From NCBI GenBank assembly GCA_000827495.1, contig KN817600.1, positions 117,589 through 181,588 of the forward strand: a DNA stretch of 64,000 bases, in the 5' to 3' direction. Below are positions 11,482 to 22,679 of the stretch, one piece after another. The DNA comes from Hypholoma sublateritium FD-334 SS-4. Taxonomy: Eukaryota; Basidiomycota; Agaricomycetes; Agaricales; Strophariaceae. The first letter of the stretch is position 1. Every line of letters starts with the position of its first letter. The notes beneath the pieces were generated by a model. It saw nothing but the letters and a program-made list of their open reading frames with translations. It was not told where the DNA came from and made no database searches. The translations under genes and the position numbers were made by a program.

Positions 11482-13617
11482 CTAAACCAACCGGAACATA
11501 TTGACATCCTCCCGCTTTGCCTCTCGCACGGCCTCCCCGCTCATGATCCCATGGACGTAACATTCGCCCACAAATTCCCAATTACCGTCGCCTTTCGGCC
11601 GCACGACGAATGGCACTTCTCCGCCTTGGAAGATGCAGACAGCGTCACCTTTTCTGGCCATCTCAGGTGCCAACCCAAGAAAACCGCGCTCAGTGATGAT
11701 GAAAGCTCTCTTGTTCAACGTCTCGCCAATTGTGCCAATGAACATCCCAGCAAGCGCATGCATTGCCTCGTTCTTCAACGGCCAGAATGAAGGCAAGATG
11801 TTTGAATTGCTGCCAAACATGACGTCGTACGCGCGTGGCGCGAGTGCCCTGGCTCTCGCCGACTGTCCAAATTGATTGACGGTCAATGTACTGAGGAACG
11901 CCAGATGTTGCCCATGGCGGGTGTGATATGGATTGCATGGGTGTGACTTAATTGCCTGCTCCCAGCGCCGACAGGCGTCTGGTACGACCACGTGCAATAG
12001 ATGTTGATGAGCTTGTATTGGTTGCGTTTCCAAATTTGAATAATAGCTAGTAAGCGATCCCGGAACTTTCCCTAGAGATCCAGTAAAAGAAATTGTGTCG
12101 AAAAGAATGCCGCGCAGGATAAGCGTATCATAATTGTCGGAGAAACTTGCATGGCTGGTACTACGTCTCTTATAAGAGCGTGGAGCATAGTAGAGCCCCT
12201 GTGCGGCTGCATTTATGATTATCCATCGTATGCTGCTATTTGGATGAGCAAGGCGCTTCCAGCTCAAGTCAGTGTCGCTAGCATAAAAGAAGTCGTCGCT
12301 GAGGTCTGGAATGGCTGGCCTGGGGACATGTACTCTGGAGAAATCAAGTGCCCAGGATGGCAAATCCGAAATCGTTGAGCCTTCTCCAGCATAGTACAGC
12401 GGTGTAAGAGAGGTGTGGGTCTTGAGGACGTGTACCATCAGTCCTTTGAAGACATCACCATCCGTCTTGCGGCCCGAGTAATCCACGTCGATGGCTGCTT
12501 GTGAAGTGGAGGAGGCGATCGCCAGCAGTCCATATATCCTGTCTCGTGGAAGGGTAGAGTTGAAATTAGTGGTAGATAACAGTGCCTCCCATATCGATTT
12601 GTTCTTTGAAGGGGACATATCCCGCACCGTCACGTTTTGTTCGAGATATCTCTCCAGAAAGAGTGCGAAGAACGGCAAGACGGAAGGCACGAATACCCAC
12701 TGCGAGTATAATGTCCTAATAGAGGTAATGCTCTGGCTGGGCTTCCAGTGCTCGCGCAGCGTCTTCTCCTTACCCACGAGCCGGATAAAGATATCCAATG
12801 GAAGTTGCTTTTGTCCGCATATGAAGATGGCGTTCCTGGACAAAAGCGTTTCTTGAATAACCCAGACGCGGCTCCACCAAGTACGGTCGTACAAGGCGCG
12901 CAGAGCGGGGAATGGGGGTGATAAGGCCTTGATTTCGTCAATCGTGTTAGCCTTGCTGGAAGAGGCGAGGAAGTCCATCGCTGTGTCGCTGTCTTCTGCT
13001 GCAGGCCCCAACCAGAGATATGTCGTATCCGCTTGTCCGTAGATCTTAGCCATGAGCCGTATCTGACTTTCCTTCTCTTTGCTGTTTCCCGGGTTGATAC
13101 ATATAGCATCGACCCAGATCTTCAGGGGAGATTCGGGCCTCCGTAGGTGGCGCAGCGCAGCATCGAGATTAGGTGTAACGGGAACGCGTTTTCCTTCAAC
13201 AAGGATAGTCATCTTGGGTGGTTCTTGCTCGGCGTTGAAAAGTTTGCGTACAAGCTGTAACACGCCGCGATATACCCAATGAAAGACTCGAGGGTCGTGT
13301 TCGGTGTGATATTGAAAAGTCGGTGGGTCCCAAGCATATGAGAGCGCTGTGAACTTTGGGTGCTTCAACAAGGACGTCTCTAGTAAAGAGCAGACGATGT
13401 CGGTGGAGCCTCGTCCTGGGTGTACTACAAGGAGCCGGATGTCTTCTTGCGAAGGATCAAGCGATACGTATAAAGGAATACTCTTCGATGCGAACTGGCA
13501 ACCTTTTCTGGATAGCATTCGTGAAGGCCGAGTAGGATAGTTTGACTTCAGTGAGCCATGGCTGTGCGATGAAAAGGACACGTATGCAAGAGGTGAGACG
13601 CCTAAGGCAAAGGCCAT
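11482..13617 (-). CDS. Heterokaryon-incompatibility (HET) domain protein
   Basis: Single uninterrupted exon of 711 codons, unusual for this intron-rich window but common for HET genes. The HET domain spans about residues 88-250: KFTALSYAWDPP, VTPNLDAALRHLRRPESP, IWVDAICINPGNSKEKESQ and IYGQADTTYLWLGPA are the classic motifs, the first containing the LSY.W core. The C-terminal half contains HSFSDN-like and GRKTDGDVFKGL stretches, and the end (GLAPEMARKGDAVCIFQGGEVPFVVRP) resembles the common HET C-terminal module ending near CYVHGIM.GE. HET proteins control non-self recognition and cell death after hyphal fusion in ascomycetes; in basidiomycetes the family is expanded and mostly untested. The start could also be the internal Met at residue 34. 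Confidence 0.9.
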   Translation of the reverse strand: MAFALGVSPLAYVSFSSHSHGSLKSNYPTRPSRMLSRKGCQFASKSIPLYVSLDPSQEDIRLLVVHPGRGSTDIVCSLLETSLLKHPKFTALSYAWDPPTFQYHTEHDPRVFHWVYRGVLQLVRKLFNAEQEPPKMTILVEGKRVPVTPNLDAALRHLRRPESPLKIWVDAICINPGNSKEKESQIRLMAKIYGQADTTYLWLGPAAEDSDTAMDFLASSSKANTIDEIKALSPPFPALRALYDRTWWSRVWVIQETLLSRNAIFICGQKQLPLDIFIRLVGKEKTLREHWKPSQSITSIRTLYSQWVFVPSVLPFFALFLERYLEQNVTVRDMSPSKNKSIWEALLSTTNFNSTLPRDRIYGLLAIASSTSQAAIDVDYSGRKTDGDVFKGLMVHVLKTHTSLTPLYYAGEGSTISDLPSWALDFSRVHVPRPAIPDLSDDFFYASDTDLSWKRLAHPNSSIRWIIINAAAQGLYYAPRSYKRRSTSHASFSDNYDTLILRGILFDTISFTGSLGKVPGSLTSYYSNLETQPIQAHQHLLHVVVPDACRRWEQAIKSHPCNPYHTRHGQHLAFLSTLTVNQFGQSARARALAPRAYDVMFGSNSNILPSFWPLKNEAMHALAGMFIGTIGETLNKRAFIITERGFLGLAPEMARKGDAVCIFQGGEVPFVVRPKGDGNWEFVGECYVHGIMSGEAVREAKREDVNMFRLV

Positions 13618-14194
13618 AATCCAAAATCCGACTCGGAGTCGACGGTTTAGATCTGAGCAAGGGGGAGGGAACCCTTATTTCCTTCACGAATTTCTGGTTA
13701 CTTCCTATCTAAATAACGATATATTCAAGGTCGTTCTTTGGATCATCGAAAGTATTTTATAAGAAGAGAAAGTTAGTCAAAAGGGTTCTGACTGCCAGTA
13801 AACTGAAGTATTACTTGCATTTGACTTGCATGGCGGTTGGTTGGCGGTTTATTTAAGCACCAGACAAGCACCAGAACATCACAGTGATGCCTCAGTTTGT
13901 GCGTAGTACTGGGTTACCAACGTCTTGCTTGCCGTAGCGATAGTAAGAATCGAGTAAGAATCGAGTCGAGAACCGTGACCTTCAAGTTTACAAAAAGGAC
14001 GCGTTGGCTAGCGACCTGGTGCCGTCGGCCGACGTACCTTCCGAAACAAACAACCACACATCGCATCTATTGCCGGACCGGCGGTGGGCACTGGCCATCC
14101 CTCTCCTTTTCAACATTGAGCCAACACCAACAACAGTGAGCACGACTGTCTACATATCGTCTCTCAACGAATAGCAAGTAGTGACTCCGTGAGT
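13618..14194. other. Intergenic region upstream of the HET gene
   Basis: Should hold the HET promoter. No convincing gene or motif. Confidence 0.4.
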
Positions 14195-15010
14195 CTAATG
14201 GACTTTGCAGAAGTAATTATCAATGATGGCGGCGCGCCGCCGCGCGTACTCGTGGTCGTGGTGGCGGATGTAAACAGAATTGGTAGGGGGGAAAGCTGGA
14301 TCAGCAAGATGAAAGAGTACATGACCAGTGAGCGCTTAAGCAAGCGACATATGCGCATTTCGGACCAGAGCAAAACCCACCACCCGGGCACCTACGACAG
14401 TCGCCTCGAGCGCTCACAATTTTTCGCAAGCGGCGCGAACGGGCTGCCGCTCTGCGTCCACAGCGACGGCGGCACCATGTGTCTCAATCCGCGACGCGCG
14501 TTCATGTCCGGCGCGCCGCCGGGGGTGCCCCGTGGCCAGGGGCGCCTTCGCTCTCTGCCGCGTGGGCTGGGTCGGGGACGGCGCGGCGTAATACGCTTGC
14601 GCACCTGCGTACCGTGAGTCGTGCACGCCGCGGCCACGACCATTGGCCGGCGCGGAGACCGGCCAGTGGATATATACCGACGCCGCGGGCGGTGCAAGCG
14701 CAGGCGTAGGCGACTTGGGCGAGAGAAGGCACTTTATCAAGTCTATGCGCTCGCAGTCCGACTCGAGCTCCAGCTTGCGCGAGTCCTTGACGTACGTGAG
14801 GTCCGTCTGCTGTGGCGCACCTTCCGTCGGTCGAGGACAGCGCGTGCATAGCGTTGAATACGCCCGCGGCGCGCAACCTTACGCCGGAACGATCATGGTA
14901 AATATACTAGAACATTACACTACGTGTGTGCCGCTGGATCTACTATCTTGGGTACTCAACCAGGAGGCTCAATACAGTCTTACCAACGCCTTGCTTTCGG
15001 CGTCGACATG
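14195..15010 (-). CDS. Possible small spliced gene, unresolved and unrecognised
   Basis: Two stretches on the minus strand look coding. One, around 14809-14605, reads TDLTYVKDSRKLELESDC then ERIDLIKCLLSPKSP. A second, about 14310-14195, follows a good polypyrimidine acceptor and reads TNSVYIRHHDHEYARRR, ending CKVH at a stop at 14195. The donor at 14605 and this acceptor are in the same phase. An upstream start MSTPKARR near 15010 with a donor is in a phase that does not join cleanly, so the 5' end is unsettled. The middle of the region is very GC-rich and open in several frames. I do not recognise the family. Treat the borders as approximate. Confidence 0.3.
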
Positions 15011-15029
15011 TTGGCACCGGAATCCCTGA

Positions 15030-16020
15030 GAACGTGTCTTGAACGTGTAACTATACTTTCTTAAATTTGATCTCCTCATCCACTTTGACGACTACGACTT
15101 GAAGGGAAATTGGGGACACGAATTTATCTTACATGCCAAAACATTACTTACTCATGCACTTCACGCCAGCTCACGATCGTGCACGCTGCCGTTGAAGATT
15201 ATCTAGGTTCGTCCCGACGTTTTCGCTTCCTTCAAGAACGGTCTTGAGCAATGTGCTGCCCTTTTCCGGACAGCCGGACAGCGAGCAGTGAGCTAATGTG
15301 AAGTATTAAAACGAGGCGATCTTGCTGCGTTACAATAACCGGCGCTCGCGGTGATTGTTTTCCGTCCATTCCCGCTGGAAACGGGGATCTAAAATTACAC
15401 AAGGGGAATGCTTGCTTTTATTTGCCGGGGACTCCAGTGTAAGGTTAATTATTCCGGGCTGACTTTTGGTAGCTCTACTTAGTATTCATGGCAATTTTTT
15501 TGTGCTGATCCAATGGAGGTCGGCGGGGCGTTAGAAAGAAAAATTTGATGTGTCCAGTGTTGACGTTGGGTGCCGGATGCCTCGAAGTCTGTCTGGAATT
15601 TACGAGAACGTGTTCTAGCGCTTTCCAACGCCCCTATCTATTCTTGATGACATGTAGGGAATTTAGCGCCCACAGGGCCACGAGCATCTAATTTCTTTTA
15701 GAACTTTCACCTTTGTGTAAGTTTACGGGCTCGTGCGAACGGGCATGTATCCACTGAGTAAGATATACTTAGGTTCATTCAAATTAGCATCATTCAAGCA
15801 AGGTCTGCGGCACTGAATGTTCCTGTCAGCCTATGTCAGCCTGGCGTAAGTAGGCGCGCTAAGCAGATATGACAACAAGTTATGACGTAAATTTTCCCCG
15901 GATTCTGTACCAAATAAGTCAATAATAGCGATATCCGGCTACTATCGTGATTTTTACTACCTCCACTTTCATCCAATTACGCAACCATCTCGCGACATTT
16001 CATTCTGCTTGCAATCTGCA
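15030..16020. other. Intergenic region, no gene seen
   Basis: About 1 kb upstream of the first FAD oxidoreductase gene. No supported exon or RNA gene. Confidence 0.4.
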
Positions 16021-16022
16021 GG

Positions 16023-16033
16023 TATTTATAAAA
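16023..16033 (+). promoter_or_regulatory. TATA-like box of the first FAD oxidoreductase gene
   Basis: TATTTATAAAA lies 52 nt before the ATG at 16085 and is preceded by a pyrimidine-rich tract. Position is compatible with a core promoter with a short leader. Inferred from sequence only. Confidence 0.4.
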
Positions 16034-16084
16034 CCCCAGGATGGTCGAAATTATCGTCCTCAATTCCTCATTCCTTCGCTCGCT

Positions 16085-17451
16085 ATGTCCACACGAAGCA
16101 AGCAGAACGTCGTCATCGTCGGCGCCGGTTATGCGGGCCTCAACGCCTGGCTCTCCCTCTCCAATAAACTGGACGTGAAGAAACACAACCTTGTGCTCAT
16201 CAACCCTCGACCATACTTCACGCACTTCCCGGCAGCACTCCGCATGGCCACCACAGCGGAGGGAAAGCTGGAAGACAAGATTCTGATGCCTCTCATCGAC
16301 TCAAAATATAATACCGGCAACAAGAAGTTGATTATTGCTTCTGTCACATCGATTGTCGAACAGGGAAACGAAGGCGGACACCTAGTTCTGGACAACGGCG
16401 AGAAGGTGGAATATTCGATCCTGATCCTCGCCACCGGGATGGGGTGGGACGGTCCTCTCGCGCTGCCAGACACGAAAGCCGAAGCTGTCGGAGTCGTTAC
16501 CTCCTGGCGCGAGAAATTTGCCCAGGCCAATGACATCGTCCTTGTAGGAGGAGGGTCGATTGGTTTAGGTGAGTTTTATAGTCAAAAAATATAAAAGCTA
16601 ATGTCCAGCAACTCACTGCTTTATTAGAACTTGCCGGGGAAATTAAAGATCTTTCATCGGTGAATTCACTTCTTACGTGACGCGCATGGCAGCTTGACTG
16701 AATTTCCTGACCCTTTCTTTCAAGACTAAAAATGTCACCATTGTCCACTCTCAAAGTCAACTACTGAACGGAACCTACCCAAACTCCTGGAGGACTTATG
16801 TCGGAAAGCAATTTGCTTCGCGAGGGGTCAAACTCGTATTGGGCGACTACGTCGACGACCTTGAAATCAGGGAGGGTCGTATTAAGACGCGAAGCTCAAA
16901 ATCTATCAAAGCCGATCTCGTGGTATGAAAAATTCTCCCTGCCTAGTACCTACCTGCTCTAACGATGACTGAAAAACATCAGGTCCCGACTCGCGGAGGA
17001 CGTCCGAATACGAAATTCATCGAATCACTCGGGGACGTCGTTAGCCCGTCTGGAACGGTTAGGGTTACGCCTACACTTCATATTGTTGGACATCCCCGGA
17101 TATTCGTAGCAGGAGATATCATCGAGTGGAAGGAGCAAAAGCAGGCCGCGAAAGCGCCGAACCATGCACTCGTTGTCGTGCATAATACCCTCGTCCTATT
17201 AGGCCTCTCAAAGAAGGCCGCCATCCCATACAAGGGTTCTTCGGAGCTCATAATCATCACAAATGGAAAGGTACGCTATCTGCTTTATGTTATCTGATCG
17301 GACGTCGCCGCTGATGCATGTCCTTCAGAACGGAGGGGCAGGATTTTTCGATATCCTTTGGGGGATCTCTATCGGGAACTGGCTATCATCCCTATTGAAG
17401 TCCAAATCACTTCTCGTCGACATGACTCAGAAATCGCTTCAGTTTGCATAG
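16085..17451 (+). CDS. AIF/FSP1-like FAD-dependent NAD(P)H oxidoreductase, copy 1
   Basis: Five exons: 16085-16568, 16628-16659, 16725-16922, 16983-17270, 17329-17451, giving 374 aa, the usual size of the AIFM2/FSP1 group. FAD-binding motif VVIVGAGYAGLNAW (GxGxxG) sits near the N-terminus, followed by INPRPYFTHFPAALRM. The NAD(P)H-binding motif IVLVGGGSIGLE straddles the exon 1-2 junction. The second FAD motif is in exon 4 (HPRIFVAGDIIEW) and is followed by EQKQAAKAPNHA. Such enzymes reduce quinones with NAD(P)H. A hydrophobic C-terminus (GFFDILWGISIGNWL) may bind membrane. The tandem copy at 19396 has the same five-exon plan with an identical 32-nt exon 2. Enzyme class is firm; substrate and location are inferred. 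Confidence 0.9.
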
Positions 17452-19364
17452 GCAACGGCCCAAGTCGGAAATGTTCCGTTAATTGGTGAACGTCAGACAT
17501 TGGGATGGACTTTATTCCCGGGACAGCGCAGCCTCGTAGACAGTTGAGATAGATATTATTTAACTGCTATCTTATATACCCCCTCACCCCTAATTGGAGT
17601 TGAGCTGACCTTTGGACCCTAATTGTATGCTACCTAATCGGCGAGTGGCGCGCTACCCAGGGGATGCTAGGATTTATGTAGAAACCACCGCCTTTCCCGC
17701 ACTCGTGCATGATACTGCTCGTCCGCCCTTCCCAGGGTTGGCCTAAGCGCGAGGAAGGTATCATGATTAAATCATGAACCGCGTGTAGGTGGTCGCGGTT
17801 GCGGTTAATGACAATCATTACTGAAGCTGAGGCCTGAGGCTTGAAGGCTACATGGGCTTGATATCCCAAGAACTTACTCGATGAATACGACTCACGAGTG
17901 GTACCGTCCTCGTCGAGGTCGCAGCTACATCGAATAAGTAGCCTCATTATATTTCATTGAGGACTGGTCAAGGAGAGTGGCGCCTGATTTTCGGGAAAGA
18001 ACAAGCAAGTATCGAATGCACTGAAAGCATAGGCAGGATGCTCAAACTACTTTCGTAAATCGTGGAGTGCCTGGGGCGCGATACAAGAGGGTAAATGCTG
18101 GAGGAACCTTCAATTCACTCAAACCCGAACAGAATCTAGATCACAGAGGAGCCTGATGTGCCAGCCAAATCGTGGTCGATTGGCGAAGATAAGAGACTGG
18201 TCGAGATATTGAGACCGTTTTCGTACTTGTACGGCTTGCATCATGGTGTAGTGCAGGTGTGCGATTTTCCGGGTGCTGCATAGAACGCGAGGGTGGTGGT
18301 GGTGGTTGAAGAGGAGATGATTGGAATTAGAAATGCCGCGCTTGATTGGCGCGGGACTATTTTTATAACTTTGATTTCTTCGAGTCATATGTCGATTCTG
18401 GTGCATTTCTGTATAGCTTGTGCTCGTCGTTGGAACTAACGACGTCTTGCTTCTGTATGTACAGGCCAAGCCGTTTTTTGGCGGTTCGTACAAAGAGGCT
18501 CGTGACTAGTTGACTGATCCGAAGTGTCTAAATATGCCAACACGGTTCATTTTCTAGTCACCTTGCGTTTTCCTTCCGTCGTTTTCTACCAGATCATCCA
18601 GCAGTAACTCTCACAAGACTCTTCAACCTGTTTTCAAACGACTTGCTTGTATCTAGATCTAACTTCCTTGGTTCAGCGACTCACCGCCAATTAAGCTTCG
18701 GGCTCGGAGGTGACTAAAGTGGCATGCAAGTGGTATCGTTAACGGGACGTTGGTGAGATTTTCAAGCCTATTTCTACCTTAAACTTCATATTTATCTCTC
18801 CACCGACTAAGCGGTTGCTAAGATTGAACTGCTGTGAGATTACAGTCGACGGAACATTTGAAAATTTGCACTTCCGGTCCTCGACGGCGTCGGCACCCCC
18901 CATGAATCGTGGACGATCTGCACCGCTGATTTTCGGACTTGTTGTAGGTAACACATCTGTCTTGCGCCTGCCTCTACATTTTCGCTGTCGTTCAAATCGT
19001 GCCAAGGACGTTAGCCGCTGGCCTTGCCCGAAGTGGAGTTCCCCTAGCGCAGCCTCTCCGGCTTTCTGAATGCCGTCTGATCCTAGCACTGCTCCTTCCC
19101 ATACCGTACTCCGTGCCTCCATATCCCCTGCGAATAAATCGACGGGCGCCCACGTTTCAAGCCTATCTTGGGCAATCCATGACCGGGAGTGGCAAACATT
19201 ACTCGCCCGTTCCACGACGCTGGCGTGTCCCGAGCTCCCGAGACGAGCACTGCACCGCATACGTGGGATACGGCCGGGATATATCTGCTGCGTTTGTCAA
19301 GATGTTTATCGCTCCCTCGTTCTCGACCCCGCTTGCTTTAGTTCTACTATCGCTACACCCGCCC
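17452..19364. other. Spacer between the two FAD oxidoreductase genes
   Basis: About 1.9 kb. A 173-codon minus-strand frame (18739-19260) lacks family motifs and is overlapped by equally open frames on the other strand, so I do not call it. No RNA gene seen. Confidence 0.4.
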
Positions 19365-19374
19365 TATATATTTA
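19365..19374 (+). promoter_or_regulatory. TATA-like box of the second FAD oxidoreductase gene
   Basis: TATATATTTA lies only 22 nt before the ATG at 19396 and 31 nt before the next in-frame ATG at 19405. If it is used, transcripts would have almost no leader, or translation may start at 19405 (MAARPN). Tentative. Confidence 0.3.
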
Positions 19375-19395
19375 AGGCCGAAAAGTCCCTGAAAA

Positions 19396-20750
19396 ATGTT
19401 CAACATGGCCGCTCGTCCTAACATCGTAATTGTCGGCGCTGGTGGCACGGGGGCCCAGGTCGCCCGCCTGCTCTCCGCCAAGCTCAAGCCAGATCAGTAC
19501 AACATCCTTGTTGTCACTGCACGGCCCTACTACACCCATCTCCCCGCCTGGATACGCATGTCGGTCACTGACGAAGGCAACCTGGAGGACCGCGCCCATA
19601 TCACCTACAATTATACCATGCACAACGGGAACGGCCAATTCGTCATTGGGCGGGCCGCTTCGATTATTTCGGAGGAGGGGGACAAGCCGGGCACCCTTGT
19701 CTTGGAGTCTGGGGAGCGAATCGAGTACTCTGTTCTTGTTTTGACGCCAGGGAGTATCTGGGAAGGGGCGCTGAATATCCCAGATAGCAAGAAGGAGACG
19801 ATGGAGCACCTGAGTACATGGCGCCAGAAATTCAAAAATGCTCACGACATTGTTCTGGTGGGCGGTGGAGCTGTGGCTTTGGGTAAGGTTTTGAACGAAT
19901 CTTATATGGTCCCCTCTTGATAACGTCCATTGAAGAATATGCTGGGGAGCTCAAAGACTTGTACCCCGTGAGTGAGCATTTCTCTGGCATAACTCGATAT
20001 CTAACCCCGATTCTCATTGATTTGTAGAACAAGAAAGTCACCATTGTGCACGGCGATAGCCTTCTTCTCAACGATGCCTATCCTAATCGTTTCCGCAAGG
20101 ACGTGGCAAACGCTGTGAGAAGCCGTGGTGTCGATGTCGTTCTGGACGATCATGTCGACGATTTGGAGCCTTCAGAGTCAGGGGTGATCCAAACCCGCAA
20201 CGGAAAGAGGATCATTGCCGATCTAGTGGTAAGGGAGTATTCCGATCAACCGTGCTGGCAGTATGAACCCGTTGTTTGTAGGTTCCATGTCGCGGGCCAA
20301 AGCCCAATTCAGGATTTGTGACGCTCATGCCCGGAACACTCTCCCCCACAAATCGTGTCCGAGTATCTGCCACCCTGCAAGTTTTCAACTATCCCCGCAT
20401 ATTCGCGGGAGGTGATGTAATCGAGTGGGATCAGCAGAAGCAGGTCGCAAAATACGGCGAACACGCATCTGTCATTGCTACGAACGTTGTCACCGTTCTC
20501 AAGGGAAAGCTGCCAAGCACTCTGTACCGCGGCGCTTATGAATTGATTTCCATTTCCAACGGAAAGGTGAGCAACCTTCATGTTGTTGTGCTTGTAATCG
20601 TAGTGGTTACTAATGCCCTTACAGAAAGCCGGCGGTACCTACTGGCAAATCTTCTGGGGGCCAACATTTGGAGACTGGGTGTCCACAACGGTGAAGTCGA
20701 AGGATCTCTTCCTTACCTGGACCCGCAAAAGTCTAGGATTATCATCGTAA
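19396..20750 (+). CDS. AIF/FSP1-like FAD-dependent oxidoreductase, copy 2
   Basis: Five exons: 19396-19882, 19936-19967, 20028-20228, 20282-20566, 20625-20750, giving 376 aa. The FAD motif is NIVIVGAGGTGAQVARLL, then TARPYYTHLPAWIRM. The predicted NAD(P)H motif reads IVLVGGGAVALEYAGE: the third glycine of GxGxxG is replaced by alanine, unlike copy 1 (GGGSIG). The second FAD motif YPRIFAGGDVIEWDQQKQ is intact. The last exon is Trp-rich (GGTYWQIFWGPTFGDW) and ends GLSS. Same domain order and exon plan as copy 1 show tandem duplication followed by substantial divergence. It probably remains an active flavoprotein, but cofactor preference may have changed. An alternative start is the Met at 19405. 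Confidence 0.9.
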
Positions 20751-21399
20751 CGCAACGTCTATTGCGAAAACGAATGCATGACCCTTTGTCGCGTATGACT
20801 GACGTACGTGTTATTACTTTCCGATTACTTACCCTTAGACTGTAGTAGATATATAGACACTCCTTATCGCGCTTACTTTCCCTTACTCAAATACTCAACT
20901 CTACTTAACTTCCAACTACTTTGAAGTATGGTGTATCCGTTATTCAGATATGATATTCTTGCCTCACAAAAGCCTCATCACGCTACTTGAGCTTTTATCC
21001 GTCTCAAACAGTCGCGAAACAGTCGACTCGGAAATAGTCTTCACGACGAGGCCGGCGTATCCGGGCCGCGGTAGTACAACCACGGTTCGCCTAATTTGGC
21101 AGCTGGCCGGGGTTATAGAGACCCCACAAAAAACGCATAACTCCCCGGTGTGCAACGTGGGAATCCAGCTGGCGTTGTAAGTGAGATAAGCACGGGTTGT
21201 TGAGACGTGCAGTGGATTATGTCATGTCTGCCGCACCAAGAGCGATCTGCACTTGACGTAATACAGCAAAATATTGGCGCATAGATCCTTTAAAATGCAT
21301 GAATAACATAGTGAATGACAACTCCAGGTTGCGAGACAGTTCAGGAGCAGTTAAATAGCTCAAGAATGGCTAAAGATACTTTCTGAAGGATGTCTGGAA

Positions 21400-21970
21400 T
21401 TGCTTGAGGTTGGCTTCTGCCTCGCAAGGTTGGGGGTGTCGCATATGCACGCCATCCAGTGCCGCGGCTCCAGTGGGCATTAAATGGAGCTATTATTCCA
21501 GTCGGTTCATATGCGCGACAACTGGAGTAAGTAGCGTCTCTAGACACGTAGCTCATACACGCACCATCCGGTGCGACCGCTCCAGCGGGCATTTAATAGA
21601 GCCGCCGCTCCATCCAGTTCAATGGAGCGACAACTAGAGTAGCGTCTCTAGATGCGCATATTATACGCACGCGGAACACCATCCGGTGCGACGGCTCTAG
21701 CGCCCATAGCCAGAGCCGACCCTCTAAGTATCGCATGCAAATCGCATGCGCACGCCATTCGGTGCGACGGCTCCAGCAGGCATTCAATAGAGCCGTCCCT
21801 CCAGTCTGTTCGTGTGCGCGACCGCTGGAGTAGCGTCTCTAATTGTGTAGGTCAGTACGCACGCGGCACACCATCCGGTGCAACGGCTCTAGCGCTCATA
21901 GCCAGAGTCGACCCTCTAAGTATCACTGCATGCGCACGCCATCCGGTGCTACGGCTCCAGCGGCCAGTCT
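21400..21970. repeat. Degenerate tandem array with CCATCCGGTGCGACGGCTC core
   Basis: A compound unit of roughly 180-190 bp recurs with sequence drift. Each unit has two sub-blocks: one with CGCCATCCGGTGCGACGGCTC, GGGCATTCAATAGAGCC and CTGGAGTAGCGTCTCTA; the other with ACACCATCCGGTGCGACGGC, CATAGCCAGAGC and GACCCTCTAAGTATC. CTCCAG and CTGGAG motifs within the unit are inverted with respect to each other. No coding potential is apparent. Confidence 0.7.
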
Positions 21971-22361
21971 CACAACACGTGCCCATAGGCGCTCATCCAC
22001 ACGCGCATAGGCGCCCGTCCCTCACATCACCGCCACATCAGATCTCCCTCGACGCGCTCTGAATCCTGATCAGACGCACACACACGCTTCCGGTCGCCCC
22101 TGTTTTTTCCCTATCGTTTCCCTGCGCTCACCTTACTCCGGTGTATCGGCGTGTCCTTACGACGCGCCTAGTCACCCGTCGTTTCTCTCGCTCATTTTCA
22201 TCATCACCTGATCGCTGGTATAAAACCCGTAAAGTACACAGATGTACGATATCTATTGTTACCATACGAATACCACAGCGTTGGCCTTTCCCTCGATTGA
22301 AGTCGATTCTCTCTCTCCCTCTCAGTGAGGCCGCCCACCAGACTGTAGACAGCCTTTCACC

Positions 22362-22475
22362 AGCGCGCATTCAATAGAACTGTCCCTCTAGTTGGTTCAG
22401 GTGCGCGACCACTGGAGTAGCGTCTCTAAATGCGTATGTTATACGCACGCGGCACACCATCCGGTGCGCATATCG
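22362..22475. repeat. Detached copy of the 21.4-22.0 kb repeat unit
   Basis: Begins with GCGCATTCAATAGAACTGTCC, continues through CACTGGAGTAGCGTCTCTAA and ends with CACACCATCCGGTGCGCAT, matching the array upstream. It runs directly into the minisatellite that follows. Confidence 0.65.
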
Positions 22476-22494
22476 CACATAAATCATAGAAGCT

Positions 22495-22660
22495 CTCACA
22501 CATATCGCTAGCGTATCGCACACCTATCGCACACATGTCGCACACATGTCGTACACATGTCGCACACAAATCGCACATATCGCACACATATCGCACACAT
22601 ATCGCATACATATCGCACACATATCGCACACATATCGCACACATATTGCATATGAATAGT
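22495..22660. repeat. 11-bp minisatellite (ATCGCACACAT)n
   Basis: About 15 imperfect copies of ATCGCACACAT with variants such as ATCGCACATGT and ATCGCATACAT. Because 11 is not a multiple of three, three units make an 11-residue periodic peptide, and several frames stay open; these ORFs are artefacts of the repeat. Confidence 0.85.
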
Positions 22661-22679
22661 ACGCATATTGAACTTCATT

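Noticed and set aside
18739..19260. 173-codon minus-strand ORF between the FAD oxidoreductases
   Set aside because: No family motif, and plus-strand frames there are equally open.
22495..22660. Possible CRISPR-like array
   Set aside because: The unit is 11 bp with no spacers; it is a minisatellite in a eukaryotic genome.
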